A DNA stretch of 64,000 nucleotides from Ashinkailepas kermadecensis. Lineage: Eukaryota; Arthropoda; Thecostraca; Neolepadidae. Below the pieces are notes generated by a model, which was given only the letters and a program-made list of their open reading frames with translations, did no database searches and was not told where the DNA came from. Both the position numbers and the translations under genes were made by a program. This document shows positions 33,986 to 46,522 of the stretch, piece after piece; position 1 is the stretch's first letter, and the number at the start of each line of letters is the position of its first letter. The stretch spans positions 124,001-188,000 of the forward strand of contig JAOTOM010004791.1 in assembly GCA_034440615.1 (NCBI GenBank), written 5' to 3'.

Positions 33986-35580
33986 TATTTACTCTGAAAA
34001 GTTTTCAAATAAAAAATCCAACCCAAGCTGATCTGTTTTTGGACTTTTTTATGGTTTCCAAAAGAATTTCAGCTTCGTTTTTTGCTTGCAACAAAATCCT
34101 AACCTAACCTAACATAACCAAACCTAACTCCTTTGTGTGCTCCATGAAGGTGAAATGTGTGTAAAACGTGTCTCGTAGACACCTTAACCTGTAATAATAC
34201 CAAGTACTCTGACCCAAAAATCAAACAAATGAAGTTGAGAGGCGAAATTGTTAAAATACAAAAGGCTCATATTGGAAGAACACTTTGCATGGTAATGATT
34301 CTGCAATTCTTCAGTGTGGCAAAATGGCTGACCAGATATGTTAGACTGAGAAATACTGTGCATACGAATACTGCACCACACAATTTCCTAAGTACATCTG
34401 GAATATAGGTAATTCCCCCTAAGATAAAAAAATGCATGAAAAATTGCACATGGTGTCATACGGTTTTTGCTTGCACATGAACGCCCCGAAACCCATGAAC
34501 GCCCATGAAACAGTGTCAAGATTGCCGTACCTTGCAGACATGATGTTGGTTAATAGAAAGACATTCAGTTTTACCTGCACCTTCTGCAACAATGCGCCAT
34601 TACTGCCACTGGCCTCCTTCTGCACGAAGATTGCTTGCAAGTTGTCACTTCAGTTCAGTTATGACGAGGGTTGGATTTATGACTTGGAATTCTGAAATTA
34701 GGTAGGAAAATTACGTGGCATTACAGGTAGGTAGTAGAGAGTAATTTTCTTTGGATCTGAATACGGATTTGGATATAAAAATTGTGTAGCATTCAAAGTT
34801 AGAGATAATTATATGATTTGTTTCTGTCATCAGAAACTCCTTTTTGTAGTTTTCATCGTCATGCTCTATATTTCCGCGTTTGTTCCATTCCCCATGATCA
34901 TGAGCAAACAGCAAGGAGATGGCAGTCATTGCCATACTCCATCCATCTTTTGGAAGCAAGGAGTGGATAATTTGGCGGAAATAGTAATATTCTGAACGTC
35001 TATCATCTGAGACAAGGCCATGCTTCAAACAGTGGCCCCGACTCTCCGACACGAAACACCACTTACGCAAGCATACACCACAAGCTGAGTTTCAGCAGCG
35101 CCTAGGTACTTTGGTACGTACACACTAAAGCCAACTTTGGAAACAAACTGCGCCGTAAAACGAAGCTTTTGCGTCGGGCTCAGTCTCTGGATGGTGACAG
35201 TTCGCAGGCGATAGGCTTACCACGGCCATGTTAAAGCCTGTAGACTTTACCTCGCGTGGTAGCGTTCTTTTCCGGACCTCCCCCCCACCCGACTCATAGG
35301 TACTACATTACTTCGGTACGCATCTAATACATGTACTGAAATCAGATCAGGAGTACTTATAATGTTTGAATGGTTAGGGAGAACAAATCGACTGGTATGC
35401 TATGAAGTAAAACGGTCTGATGATCAATATAATCCATGCTCAATGATAATACAGTACCGTAAATTGTCACCATAGCTACAGATACCGTTCAAATATCTGT
35501 TATCTACGCTCGTGGTAGCAGGCTTTTTACCTCTGAACTTTACCTACACCGAGTAGCAGGCTTTTTCACCTCTGAAGTTG
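33986..35580. other. Non-coding stretch with TTAGG-complement run
   Basis: 34095-34130 reads CCTAACCTAACCTAACATAA-like. The rest has short open frames on both strands without motifs. Confidence 0.35.
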
Positions 35581-35599
35581 TCATGCACCTCCTTTACAT

Positions 35600-35800
35600 A
35601 CACTTTACTATACTTTACTTCATGTACTTTTACTATACTTTACTTACTGTACTTTTACTATACTTTACTTACTGTACTTTTACTATACTTTACTTACTGT
35701 ACTTTTACTATACTTTACTTACTGTACTTTTACTATACTTTACTTACTGTACTTTTACTATACTTTACTTACTGTACTTTTACTATACTTTACATCTCTT
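35600..35800. repeat. 25-bp tandem repeat, about 7 copies
   Basis: Unit TACTGTACTT followed by TTACTATACTTTACT. Copies from about 35645 are nearly identical. Since 25 is not a multiple of 3, the open frames cycle through all three readings and are not evidence of coding. Confidence 0.92.
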
Positions 35801-35852
35801 TTAGGATAAACATTGCTTCTTCGAAAGAGTCAGAATGGGATACCGACCGACA

Positions 35853-36215
35853 TGACTGACACGACACGACACGACACGACACGACACGACACGACATGAA
35901 ACTACAACGATACAACGGTACAACGACACAACGACACAACGATACAATGATGCAACGATACAACGGTGCAACGATACAGCGATACAACGACACAACGAGA
36001 CAACGATACAACGATACAGCGATACAACGATACAACGATACAACGACACGACACGATGGCACGACGATACCACGACACGACGACACGACGACACAACGAC
36101 ACGACGACAGGACGATACGACGACACGACGACACGACGACAGGACAATACGACGACAGGACGACACGACAGGACGATACCACGACAGGACGACGGGACGA
36201 TACGACGATACGACA
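35853..36215. repeat. (ACGAC)n and related degenerate array
   Basis: Begins as a pure 5-bp ACGAC repeat (35853-35893), then runs as mixed ACAACGATAC, ACGACACGAC and ACGACAGG words. Long open frames on both strands come from the lack of stop codons in this composition. Confidence 0.9.
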
Positions 36216-37194
36216 CGGCCGACCGATGGGAGTGAGGGAGGGACGGATGTAATGGGATGGAGAAAGCGAAAGCGTATGGTAAGATAAATAAAAAATACCG
36301 AGGGGAGACAGAGAGACAGGAACAGAGAGATGAAGAGAGACAGAGAAATTGACCTTGCATATATTACCCCTTGGACACCCAATGAAGAGTCTTTATGTGA
36401 TGTGTCCTTGTGTGGTTGCTAACGTTAGACCAGGAAATGTAAAACATGGGTAGGCTTTTATTTTCCTGAGCATGTTTTACCACATCTAGCATATGCAATC
36501 AATAAGCTCGGTTTATCTATACTATCTATAATTCTGAGGAGATAAAACGCGTGCAAAACACCTCTTGTAAACGCCCTAAATTTACTGCAATGCTAACGAT
36601 AATTTATCTGGATCCGTTGATACAACTGTGTTACCTATGTATACGTAAGCACATCACGGTATAAGCATACACTATTCACATAAACATGTAGCCGTTGTTT
36701 ACTTGCTTGATTGATGCCTTTGTTGTCGAATATTTTTAACATCCTGCGAGGTCGCTTGCACCACCGGCCGATGAAGCAAACATGGCGTCGGCACGCTGCA
36801 TGACGAATTTTGGCGAGTGGCTCGTAGCATCTTCAAAACTCTTCCGTCAGCTGATGCAACACGATCCTAACACTGCAGTATCTCTCAGTGACCTCATGTC
36901 AACATCAACCGTGAATCCCGCTAGTGTCATGGCAACTGCTGACTCCGTGCAAACCCTGTCAGCATGACACTGTCCTAATCTGGTTGTGCAGTTACTAGTG
37001 TTTGTACGGTGTTAAGAAACTCGCTATTGCACTTCGATGACTCGTGCTCAGGCGGCATTTTCAGGGAGCAGCATACTCCATGTCACGGTAATTCAGAGGC
37101 ATGACTCGGTAACCTGGATGTTTTTCATGAGACATTTTCCTTTCTCTCTGTGTACAGATCGTAAACATAAATACTTTCAACGTGTCCTGTCATT
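36216..37194. other. Unassigned sequence left of the Harbinger element
   Basis: Holds one short frame with a good start context at 36782-36967 (listed separately) and nothing else recognised. Confidence 0.3.
36783..36968 (+). CDS. Possible short ORF, 61 codons, unknown
   Basis: AAACATGGCG is a strong translation-start context (A at -3, G at +4). The frame encodes a small serine/threonine-rich protein without recognised motif, signal peptide or membrane segment and ends at TGA. It could be a host first exon or chance. It lies outside the adjacent Harbinger inverted repeats, so it is not part of that element. Confidence 0.2.
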
Positions 37195-37584
37195 TACCCC
37201 GTGTACATGAGTCTTCCGATTAGGTTTGACAGTAAACGTAATTCCGTTCCAGCTAAAATCCCAACGGCTCGAAAGCGTTTACATGAGCAAACGTGAGTTT
37301 TCCGTTAACTTCGCGGAATTCTCATGCTGCCAAACTAACGGAAGTTTAAACGGAATTTACATTGATGGCGCAGCGCGGCAAATATTTCTAATTCAATGCG
37401 CCAGTGCTGATAGGCATATTGCCGTGGCGTGTCGTATTACGTCGATTTCAACCTTTTTACCAAGCAGTCAGATCTTGGGTCCAAAAAGGTCCTATAGTGT
37501 TATCAGCTACTGTTTCTCTTTATCAAGCTGAGGGGCGATTTCATCAGTTATTCTGGTTGCTAACACATAATTCGCTTCATATAA

Positions 37585-38090
37585 GTGGATCAGACTCGGG
37601 GCGAATTTGTGCTGTCATCTGTCCTGCTGACCGTAATATTTGCATATATACAGGTAGAAGCAGCGAGAGAAGCATTGTTTAAGAGTGCTGAGATGTTGAG
37701 ACGTTCAAGAAGGATCAGGGAGTTACGTTGCCAAATCCGAAGGAGAAAGGCTTTACTGCTGGTTCAGTTTCTCCAAATAAATTGTAGACCAAATACGAGA
37801 AGTGTGTGGATGCTGCCTCGTAGAAAGCTGTGGTTCAAGGATGAAGTTTTTAAGATGTGGGATGATAGTAGATGGCTGGAAAACTTCAGAATGACAAAGA
37901 CCTCATTCATGAAGCTTGTGAATTTACTGCAAGGAAAGCTTGAACCATGTCAAGATGCAATCAGAGCCCATTCCACTTGAACAGAGGATTGCGATGGCAT
38001 TGTAAAGTCTTGGAAGCAGCGTGGAATACAGGGTCGCTGCAAACCAGTTTAGCCGCCATAAATCAACAGTATGTATGGACTGTGGAATGC
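37585..38090 (+). pseudogene. Harbinger transposase, N-terminal part
   Basis: Reads RRSRRIRELRCQIRRRKAL, later WFKDEVFKMWDDSRWLENFRM and TSFMKLVNLLQGKLEP. After a one-base shift at about 37970 it gives PLEQRIAMAL, stop, SLGSSVEYRVAANQFSRHKS and TVC. The F..FRM....F..L...L.P and PLE.R.A..LW.L......R....F......TV. pattern is the helix-turn-helix-containing N-terminus of HARBI1-like transposases. The catalytic DDE domain (normally about 170 residues further on) cannot be recognised, so this is non-functional. Confidence 0.8.
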
Positions 38091-39539
38091 TTGAAAGATG
38101 GGATCTTTCTGGATTGGTGGGATCCATAACATCACCCTCTCCAGAAAATTATCCTATCATTTCCCCATCACCTGGATCCCTTGACCTGGAATTGCACTAC
38201 AGGATATTCGTTATAACGATCCATGATCTGTCATGGTAAGCAAAAGCATTATCTACTGAGAAAAAAGTTATGTGGGAGAAGGGGGGGGGAGGGTCCAAAC
38301 ACTTCAAACATCATGCAGCAAATAGCTTTACTACTGCTTGTGTATGGCCGAACCAGTAATTGTACTGTGTTTACTGAACACAGAAATGAACAAGCTATCC
38401 ATATTGAAACAGTTCCTTTTGATGAAAATCCTCTAACCACTTGCAAAGAGCAACTTTAAAATGGATAATTATTTCATAATGGTGTGCTGTATTCTGAACA
38501 CCAAAATTTTGTTGTGCAGGATTACTCCACTGTAGCTGTTGTCGTACAAGTTATTAGCAACTCATAAAAAAATAATGGTATAATTATTTTGTTTTGTTTT
38601 TTAAATCAGAGGTAGCTTCATTATCGTTTTCTTAAGCGAACTGCTCTCGGAAGCATAAAATGGCACCTGCAAACTTCCCTAGCTCCATACACGAAGAATT
38701 GGTAGAACCATGTGACTGGATCTTTGTATTTTGAAAGAAGAAGGTCCATTGTTTATGAATACCACCATCTTTTTGTTATCTATGTGCTGAAAGTAATGCA
38801 GATGTCGAAAGGTAGGTGTTCAGGAAATGGAACATGTTCGGATACCCCCACTTCCCCACCTTCTTTAAGTTAGTCCAATCTCCAAATATGCCATGTATCC
38901 AGATGCACATTTTCCACAATTCCTTCATATTCACATCCACTGGAAGTTTGCAGGTAGGTTGGTAGTACCTGCCTTGGTAGGTAGGTCAGTAGGACCTAGG
39001 TAATTATGGGAAGCAGGGGTATCTGACCACCTCTCCATTTTCCAAATACATAATTTTGTATGTCTCCTGCATCACATTCAGCACATACATAAAAAGACGT
39101 TCATAAACAATGGATCTTTCTCTACCAAAATATGAAGGTCTGATCACATGTCCCACCAATTATTTGTGTACAGAGCTAGCAAAGTCCATGGGCATCATTT
39201 TTTGGCTTCCAAGAGCAGTCTGCTTGATAAAACCATAAGGAAGCAACCTCCAATATTTTTTGGGGCCATTACACCAGTATTTTTAGTGGCTAATAACTTG
39301 TACCACAACAGCTGCAGTGAAGTAGTACTGCACAACCACATTTTCATGTTCGGAATATGGCACACTACTGCGAAAGAATTGTTTATGGTTGCTGTTTGCA
39401 AGTGGTTAGAGGCTTTCCATCGAAATGAACTGTTTGTAGTGTGTTTACACTACAATTACTGGTTTAGCCATACATAAGCAGCAGTAGAGCTATTTGTTGT
39501 ATGATGTCTTAAGAGTTCAGAACCCCAATGCCAATGTAG

Positions 39540-39656
39540 GTAAATACGTACCTGAGCGTTTCGTTGCCTTTTTCCGTCAATGGCAGCGTACATCTGCAGG
39601 TCCAGCAGCACTCCCAGCATAACTGCAACTTCGGTATCATCCCATTGTTTGGGCAT
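39540..39656 (-). pseudogene. Myb/SANT-like exon of the Harbinger element
   Basis: MPKQWDDTEVAVMLGVLLDL followed by GKRQRNAQ resembles the trihelix/Myb-like DNA-binding domain (W...E...LL....., then ..RN..V) of the second Harbinger protein. The exon ends at CAG/GTACGT on the minus strand, a good splice donor at about 39554. Downstream exons were not identified. Confidence 0.6.
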
Positions 39657-40111
39657 GACTCGTGCTCAAGGTCAAATACAGCCAATCTAATGCCAGTATT
39701 AAATTACCTTCAGACGCGCTTCCCATCCTGGCCTTGACTGGCCTTGGCCGACTTGACAGCAGCGCCAGAACCGATAGTGCAGCGCTGACGTATGTAAGTT
39801 GGATATGAGATACATCCGAGTTATATTTATTATATAAGGGCGTAAAACATGTTCAAACGTAAGTGCCTAATATATTTAATGGTATTGTAGTTACTAATTA
39901 GCTATAAGTCGTAAACAACTTCACGTTAGTGATGAAAATGACCGCGAAGATTGGGTTATTTTGAAACTGCCAACTTCCTAAAAGTGATTTTACGATAAAA
40001 CTTACGTTAGTTTGGTAGCACTTCCTGCCCGGCTACATGAGCCAACTTTCGCGTGAAAGCGAAAATAACGCAACCGTTCCGTTATTTTATGCTCATGTAA
40101 ACGGGGTAATT

Positions 40112-42703
40112 GAAGCAACGTTCCTATCACTGGTACACGAACATTTTACTTCCGAAATCCGATGGTTTAAATGTCCTCCGAAGCCCACGGACTCAGCTCT
40201 CTCCGCGCGTTCGAAGTTCACACACTGAATGATTTGACCTCTCCAAATTTGTTAAGTTGAATACAAATATATAAAATGAGAATTCCGAGAAAACCCAGCG
40301 CCTCTCTAAATTCAATACTAAAGCATTGTCCTTCAACATAAATAAATACTTTAATATTCTGAAAAAATAACGTCTCCTCATCCATAACAGGAAATTGAAT
40401 ATCCAACCATTAATTGAACTATATTTAAGGATAAATAGATCTTCCAATTCGCATGTTTCATCAACCCAGCCTAGTGTGAAGAAGCCCGACCACCTCGTCG
40501 AGAAAAGCCCTGGTGACGCCCACGGACCGGCAGCTCATCTGTCGTGGCACAGCATCCTAGGAATGGCCCTGAATCAACACTGCGCACACCGCCTCCAGAC
40601 AAGTTTATGATGACACCCCCAATCTCGGCAACAGAAGCTGCCGTTCTGAAATACTGAAAGGGGCCGGAACCGGCGGTGCCGCTACTCACTCCAAACAAAT
40701 CCCCGGTGACGCCCACTAAATCGACCCCTCCCATCCGTCAAAGAACGTTCTTAAAATTCCTCTGGCCCATCCAGAATTGATCTGGATTCCCCCTCCTGCT
40801 TCGACACAATTCGCGTGACACTCCAGAATTAGCAGCTACACCGCACCTAATACACGCCTGATGGTGACATGGTTACGTTAGCATCTGGATCACCACCAAT
40901 AAATGCGTGACGTTTTGTTTCATGTATATTATGTATATCATAGATATGCTTTAGAAATTATCGACCCAGAACCACATCTTTTCCGACACGAAACGATGGC
41001 AGCGAATCGCAGCTTCACCTGACTGTCGAGACAGACACCTTGTGCTACCCATCAATTAGTCTTTAATTGGCACCTCCATCACTCTCATGTGCCACTCCCA
41101 ACAAAAATCCCCGTCATGTCACTGAATCGGCACCTCCACCCACTGCTCTGATACAGGTCGCAATTATTTACTGCTTTGCTAGAACAGAAAATCGGATGGG
41201 TGGCATCTGAATTAGTCTTGCACGAATACTTTATCCATGAATGGAGTGATTATGTTGGCAACTCCATGTACAAATACAAAATATTACCCCCACCTTCTCA
41301 CCCCAACCAAATGCTGAACCGTGATCCCAATATTTGAATCTGAAAAACCTTCTTGCCTGCTCACTCACTGAACAGAGATTTCCTCTGCCGACACACCGTG
41401 ATCACAGTGATTCTTGTGTTTAATCTCACTTTTCGTCAGTGAACTTGGTGTGCCTGACTCAAATGCATCATGGTTTCATAGAACGCAACGTATGTTGAAG
41501 GAAACGTTTGGCATACCTTCTTGCAATAGGTGAGCACCCCTTGTGCCAAAACGTGGGGGTGGAGTCTGTTGCGGTCACAGAGGTAGGTAAAAAGTCAGGT
41601 TACAGCATCGTCATAATGTGATCCTTAAATGTACATCGAATCATGAGCTCTGAACATCCGTAATTGCACGCTCTAATTTACGAACTACAGTAAGTTCAGC
41701 ATTAGTGAAGATACAAAATATCAAAGGCAAACGTAAATATACCAAAAATGGTTGTCTGATGTGAAGTTATTGCCTTAAATGGAGAGTTATTCTGTGAATG
41801 CGTTTGTGCATGGCATGCTACTACTTAGTATTCTTAAAAGGCGGGGAATTGCCAACATAATCACTCCATAGGCAATAATGACAAGTTGTGCCGTCGAATG
41901 GTGTTCTAAGTCTCATATTACAAATAGGTTAGATCATCGATATATGGCCTGAAACGTTCCCAGAGTGCATTTATTACAGGAACGGTGAATACATAAATAC
42001 GAACTATCAAGATATTACAAGGGCTGAATCGCGATGACGAGGATGACTTTATGCCCGGACTTATAGTCTCGTGTGAGTAGGGTCGTGATGGTTGTCTTGA
42101 AATACTTTTTTTCGTGGATCAAAAACGCGCCGTGCCAAAAACCCACGAAAGGGAAGCTGGTTTATCCAACTCACTCCATGCGGATCGGTTAGTTTCAGGA
42201 GGGCAATGGGACTATGCAATGTTCACTAAAACACTGGCGGAACGGGCTGAACGCCGACTAGTTGGATCGACGTTTCATAGATGGCGGGTCATATACCTTT
42301 CCGTACTGTGAGCAACTAGCTTCGAATAAGAATACAGCAAGGGTGGCCTCAAAGAGGGATCAGGAATCAATGCTAAATGAGGAGACTGATGGCGTCTGGC
42401 ACCTTTCAAGGGAAACCAAGTGTAATTGCCTTGGACTGGACGTGGTGACTTTTTTTAGATGGTTTTTAGATGGTTTAGTGTGGTTGTTGTTTCATGAATG
42501 GACCGGTGCTGGAAAGTTGCATTCCTGCTTGCCAAATATCTTGCGAAGAAATAAACGGCGAAGTGAGGTACGCATGTGATCATTTGTCACGTAGCAGCTT
42601 TATTATCACCGCCATCAAATATGATGGCGATAATGGTTGCTTACTTCGACATTCTCCGTATGTTCCTCACCGTTAATCACCTGACCGCTGTGTATATATT
42701 AAC
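40112..42703. other. Non-coding stretch with weak word repetition
   Basis: 40480-41180 repeats the phrase GGTGACGCCCAC (40512, 40702) and CGGCACCTCCA-like words at irregular spacing. The rest shows no motif. Confidence 0.35.
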
Positions 42704-44503
42704 ACAGGCGGGCCTCTCCATAGACAGCCGGTGCGGCTGTTACACGGCATTGTACCGTATAATATTACACAGGCGGGCCTCTCCATAGACACCCGGTGCG
42801 GCTGTCACACGGCATTGTACCGTATAATATTACACAGGCGGGCCTCTCCATAGACTCCCGATGCGGCTGTCACACGGCATTGTACCGTATAATATTAACA
42901 CAGGCGGGCCTCGTCACAGACAGCCGGTGCGGCTGTCACACGGCATTGTACCGTATAATATTAACACAGGCGGGCCTCCCCATAGACACCCGGTGCGGCT
43001 GTCACACGGCATTGTACCGTATAATATTAACACAGGCGGGCCTCTCCATAGACAGCCGGTGCGGCTGTCACACGGCATTGTACCGTATAATATTACACAG
43101 GCGGGCCTCTCCATAGACTCCCGATGCGGCTGTTACACGGCATTGTACCGTATAATATTAACACGGGCGGGCCTCGTCACAGACAGCCGGTGCGGCTGTC
43201 ACACGGCATTGTACCGTATAATATTAACACAGGCGGGCCTCGTCACAGACAGCCGGTGCGGCTGTCACACGGCATTGTACCGTATAATATTAACACAGGC
43301 GGACCTCTCCACAGACTCCCGATGCGGCTGTCACGCGGCATTGTACCGTATAATATTAACACAGGCGGGCCTCGTCACAGACACCCGGTGCGGCCCGTAC
43401 AATATTACACAGGCGGGCCTCGTCACAGACAGCCGGTGCGGCTGTCACACGGCATTGTACCGTATAATATTAACACAGGCGGGCCTCTCCATAGACAGCC
43501 GGTGCGGCTGTCACACGGCATTGTACCGTATAATATTACACAGGCGGGCCTCGTCACAGACTCCCGATGCGGCCCGTACAATATTAACACAGGCGGGCCT
43601 CTCCATAGACACCCGATGCGGCTGTCACACGGCATTGTACCGTATAATATTAACACAGGCGGGCCTCGTCACAGACACCCGGTGCGGCTGTCACACGGCA
43701 TTGTACCGTATAATATTAACACAGGCGGGCCTCTCCACAGACTCCCGATGCGGTTGTCACACAGCATTGTACCGTATAATATTAACACAGGCGGGCCTCT
43801 CCATAGACACCCGGTGCGGCTGTCACACGGCATTGTACCGTATAATATTAACACAGGCGGGCCTGGTCACAGACACCCGGTGCGGCTGTCACACGGCATT
43901 GTACCGTATAATATTACACAGGCGGACCTCTCCATAGACACCCGGTGCGGCTGTCACACGGCATTGTACCGTATAATATTAACACAGGCGGGCCTCTCCA
44001 TAGACACCCGGTGCGGCTGTCACACGGCATTGTACCGTATAATATTAACACAGGCGGGCCTCGTCACAGACACCCGGTGCGGCTGTCACACGGCATTGTA
44101 CCGTATAATATTAACACAGGCGGGCCTCTCCATAGACACCCGGTGCGGCTGTCACACGGCATTGTACCGTATAATATTAACACAGGCGGGCCTCTCCATA
44201 GACACCCGGTGCGGCTGTCACACGGCATTGTACCGTATAATATTAACACAGGCGGGCCTCGTCACAGGCACCCGGTGCGGCTGTCACACGGCATTGTACC
44301 GTATAATATTACACAGGCGGGCCTCTCCATAGACACCCGGTGCGGCTGTCACACGGCATTGTACCGTATAATATTAACACGGGCGGGCCTCGTCACAGAC
44401 AGCCGGTGCGGCTGTCACACGGCATTGTACCGTATAATATTAACACAGGCGGGCCTCTCCATAGACACCCGGTGCGGCTGTCACACGGCATTGTACCGTA
44501 TAC
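42704..44503. repeat. Minisatellite, 64-65-bp unit, 28 copies
   Basis: Unit contains ACACAGGCGGGCCT, a variable part (CTCCATAGACACCC, CGTCACAGACAGCC or CTCCACAGACTCCC), CGGTGCGGCTGTCACACGG and CATTGTACCGTATAATATTA. Counting the variable part gives 28 units. Units 11 and 14 (about 43390 and 43570) share the same deletion (CGGCCCGTACAAT). Units differ by 1 bp (TTACACAGG or TTAACACAGG). Open frames of up to 402 codons cross it but shift register between units, so it is not coding. Confidence 0.95.
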
Positions 44504-45358
44504 TGATACTGGGCTATACTGACGACGGGCCTGGGCAGACGCGTGACGATGAGTTCCGCCGACGCTGGCCTCCCCAGAGGGCGCCACTGTCCCGGTGTCC
44601 ATAACAGCCACTATACGTGGAGGGCATGTATCGTGAAATAAATAAATAAATAGGGTCTGGCTGCTGCCCCTGTCTGGACACACTCAACTGAATATTTTAG
44701 TTAATGTTACACATCTGATCTGTCTAACGGCCCCCAATGACAGCATGTATATAAAATAGATATGTATTGATATCGCCGAAGGAAACTTAATGGGACTACC
44801 ATCCCTTCCGTGGTCAGCGAACTCATCGGGCTGGGCTATTTCCACAATAAGCCACCAATCATGGGCCAGCATTTACCTGCCACTTCATTAAAATGTAGCT
44901 CACACTGTACCAACGATGTGCTAGTACTTGACTAACCTGAACGAATGCCAACTTGCCCCGTCTCGAAGAGGGGAAGGAGTCATTTTACATCCATAAAGTT
45001 CTCTGCGGATGGTGAAAAATGGTGGAATTGCGCATACCCTTTTCCACATCAATCTGGCATGTTGTGTGAAAATGTTGAGGTCGTTTCATCTACGGTCAAC
45101 GAATTAGCCCGGGTCAAATGAGGTCACCTCCAAAAATATTCAACCATTCGTCACGCTTTAACGGATAAATATATTTGAATGAAACTTGCAGCGTTTTCTT
45201 ACCTTTAGAGATACAACAAAACGCACCAGATAAATTTTTGCATTTCTATTTTGGATTACTTATTAGTTTTGCATATTTATCCATTAGGGCTAATATCGAC
45301 GATTCTGGGTAACATAAGCACCTTCTATTGGGGCAAGTTAACTCAAGACAAGTTTCTC
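44504..45358. other. Flank of the minisatellite, possible SINE tail
   Basis: GTGAAATAAATAAATAAATA at 44632-44651 resembles a SINE/LINE 3' tail after a GC-rich body (44515-44630). Without an A/B box I do not call it. The remainder is unassigned. Confidence 0.3.
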
Positions 45359-45370
45359 GGTCCGGTCAGC

Positions 45371-45558
45371 GCAAGGGGAGGGATGGCCGAGTGGAAAAGG
45401 TGTTGAGCTCTGGGAACCAAAGGTCTCGGGTTCAACACTCGCACCACTCGGGATATTTCCCAATCCCGCGGCCCACCGCCGAGACAGTGTGGGCGGCGCC
45501 ATTAGTCGTGATCGTGCATAAAGTGCGTTGTGAATCAGCCAATAAACAAACAAACAAT
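45371..45558 (+). mobile_element. tRNA-derived SINE, 188 bp, with 12-bp target duplication
   Basis: GGTCCGGTCAGC occurs at 45359-45370 and 45559-45570, exactly flanking the element. GGATGGCCGAGTGG (45381-45394) is a tRNA Leu/Ser-like A box, and CTCGGGTTCAACACTCG (45424-45440) contains a B box-like stretch. The tail is AATAAACAAACAAACAA. The head resembles a tRNA with a 12-13 base anticodon/variable region. The intact duplication suggests a fairly recent insertion by a LINE. Confidence 0.85.
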
Positions 45559-45593
45559 GGTCCGGTCAGCACATTAGAGAAATACAAATTTAA

Positions 45594-46522
45594 CACGCGC
45601 CCTGGAGGGCCTCTGAGAATTACGCGCACTGGAGGGGGGGGGGGGCGGATTCCGCCCCCCCTAAGATCTCGGCTCCTAGTGAAGCTAGAGGAACGAAATT
45701 CGCAGGGTGGATGGGTACGGTAGTGAACTCTATCGTGTGCAAATTTCATGACGTTAGGTCAATATCTTCAAGGTCAAATGAGGTCAAATTTGCAAAATTG
45801 TCTGGTATTGCGTGGCTTAGCTTGTCATCGTTATGGATCGCTGTGATTGTATTTAAATGCTCCAAAATGGGCATCAATGATGTTTTGGACATTACTAATG
45901 ATGCAATGCAGATACTGGACCCAACAGTTGACCTCAGGTCACCTATATAGCACCACTTTATCAGGTCAGTTACCTGTTCCAGTTACCGAAACCGGGCCGC
46001 CCGCCCAACTGCTCCGTCGGGCAGCTCGGAGCAATCGGCTTCGTGAAGAAAGGAGTGAAGTACATGAATAAAGTATGGAAACGCAATGACAAACAGTACA
46101 AATGACAAACAGTAGTGCATTTATGACAACATTCCAGTTGATCAAGTTTGGTTCCATTAACCTGTCATGAACTTGACCTGACTTGACCTCGGTGACCTAA
46201 CATGATCTTGAAACTATATAGCATATCAATATACATCAAACAAGTCGTTAGTGTTGCCAAGAACACTTCCCTTTTGCGAATATACGGGAAGCGCATCAGC
46301 GCCGATTTTTGTGGTCTGGCGCTATACATTTTTTTTTACTTTAGCGGCCCCTAACTTGAAAAATTTTCGGTCGATTTCCATTGTTCGTGCTTTAAACGAC
46401 GTGCCGGTCATTTCTAAGCAGGTACGCATAAAATTTCGTATATCGACCGATAAAATCTGCAGTTATTTACGAAAAACCGGAGGGGTGGGCGGATTTCGTC
46501 CCCCCCCCCTCCAGTGCGCGTG
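45594..46522. mobile_element. piggyBac-like MITE 2, 929 bp
   Basis: TTAA at 45590-45593 and 46523-46526. The left end CACGCGCCCTGGAGGG matches the inverse of the right end CACGCGCACTGGAGGG at 15 of 16 positions. A second copy of the end, ACGCGCACTGGAGGGGGG, lies 36 bases inside on the left, with a GCGGATT..GCCCCC segment mirrored on the right (46487-46510). There is no transposase frame. The interior contains several AGGTCA words. Confidence 0.82.

Larger units (their letters stand above)
37195..40108 (+). mobile_element. PIF/Harbinger-like DNA transposon, decayed, 2.9 kb
   Basis: The left end TACCCCGTGTACATGAG and the inverse of the right end TACCCCGTTTACATGAG match at 16 of 17 positions. 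ATT flanks both sides (37192-37194 and 40109-40111), a 3-bp target duplication as in PIF/Harbinger, although TWA is more usual. ACATGAG recurs subterminally (37283, 40034). A transposase remnant (plus) and a Myb-like remnant (minus) lie inside, the two-gene layout of this superfamily. Confidence 0.82.

Noticed and set aside
30760..34130. Interstitial telomere array from TTAGG-like words
   Set aside because: The runs are only two to four imperfect repeats each and are spread over kilobases. They are suggestive of arthropod DNA but are not a telomere array.
35801..36382. 193-codon minus-strand frame as a gene
   Set aside because: Produced by the stop-poor ACGAC array on both strands. No domain.
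39148..39477. Harbinger DDE catalytic domain
   Set aside because: The 109-codon frame lies in the right place but shows none of the expected D, D or E motif contexts.
41930..41975. Sixth hammerhead-like motif (TGGCCTGAAACGTT)
   Set aside because: GAAAC and GTT are present, but the CUGANGA core and the other half of stem II are missing.
42861..44332. Long open frames (358 and 402 codons) as possible repeat proteins
   Set aside because: They are frame-shifting readings of a 64-65-bp minisatellite. Three overlapping frames are equally open and the unit length is not a multiple of three.
42704..44503. CRISPR-like array
   Set aside because: Units are nearly identical across their full length with no unique spacers, and the DNA is eukaryotic.
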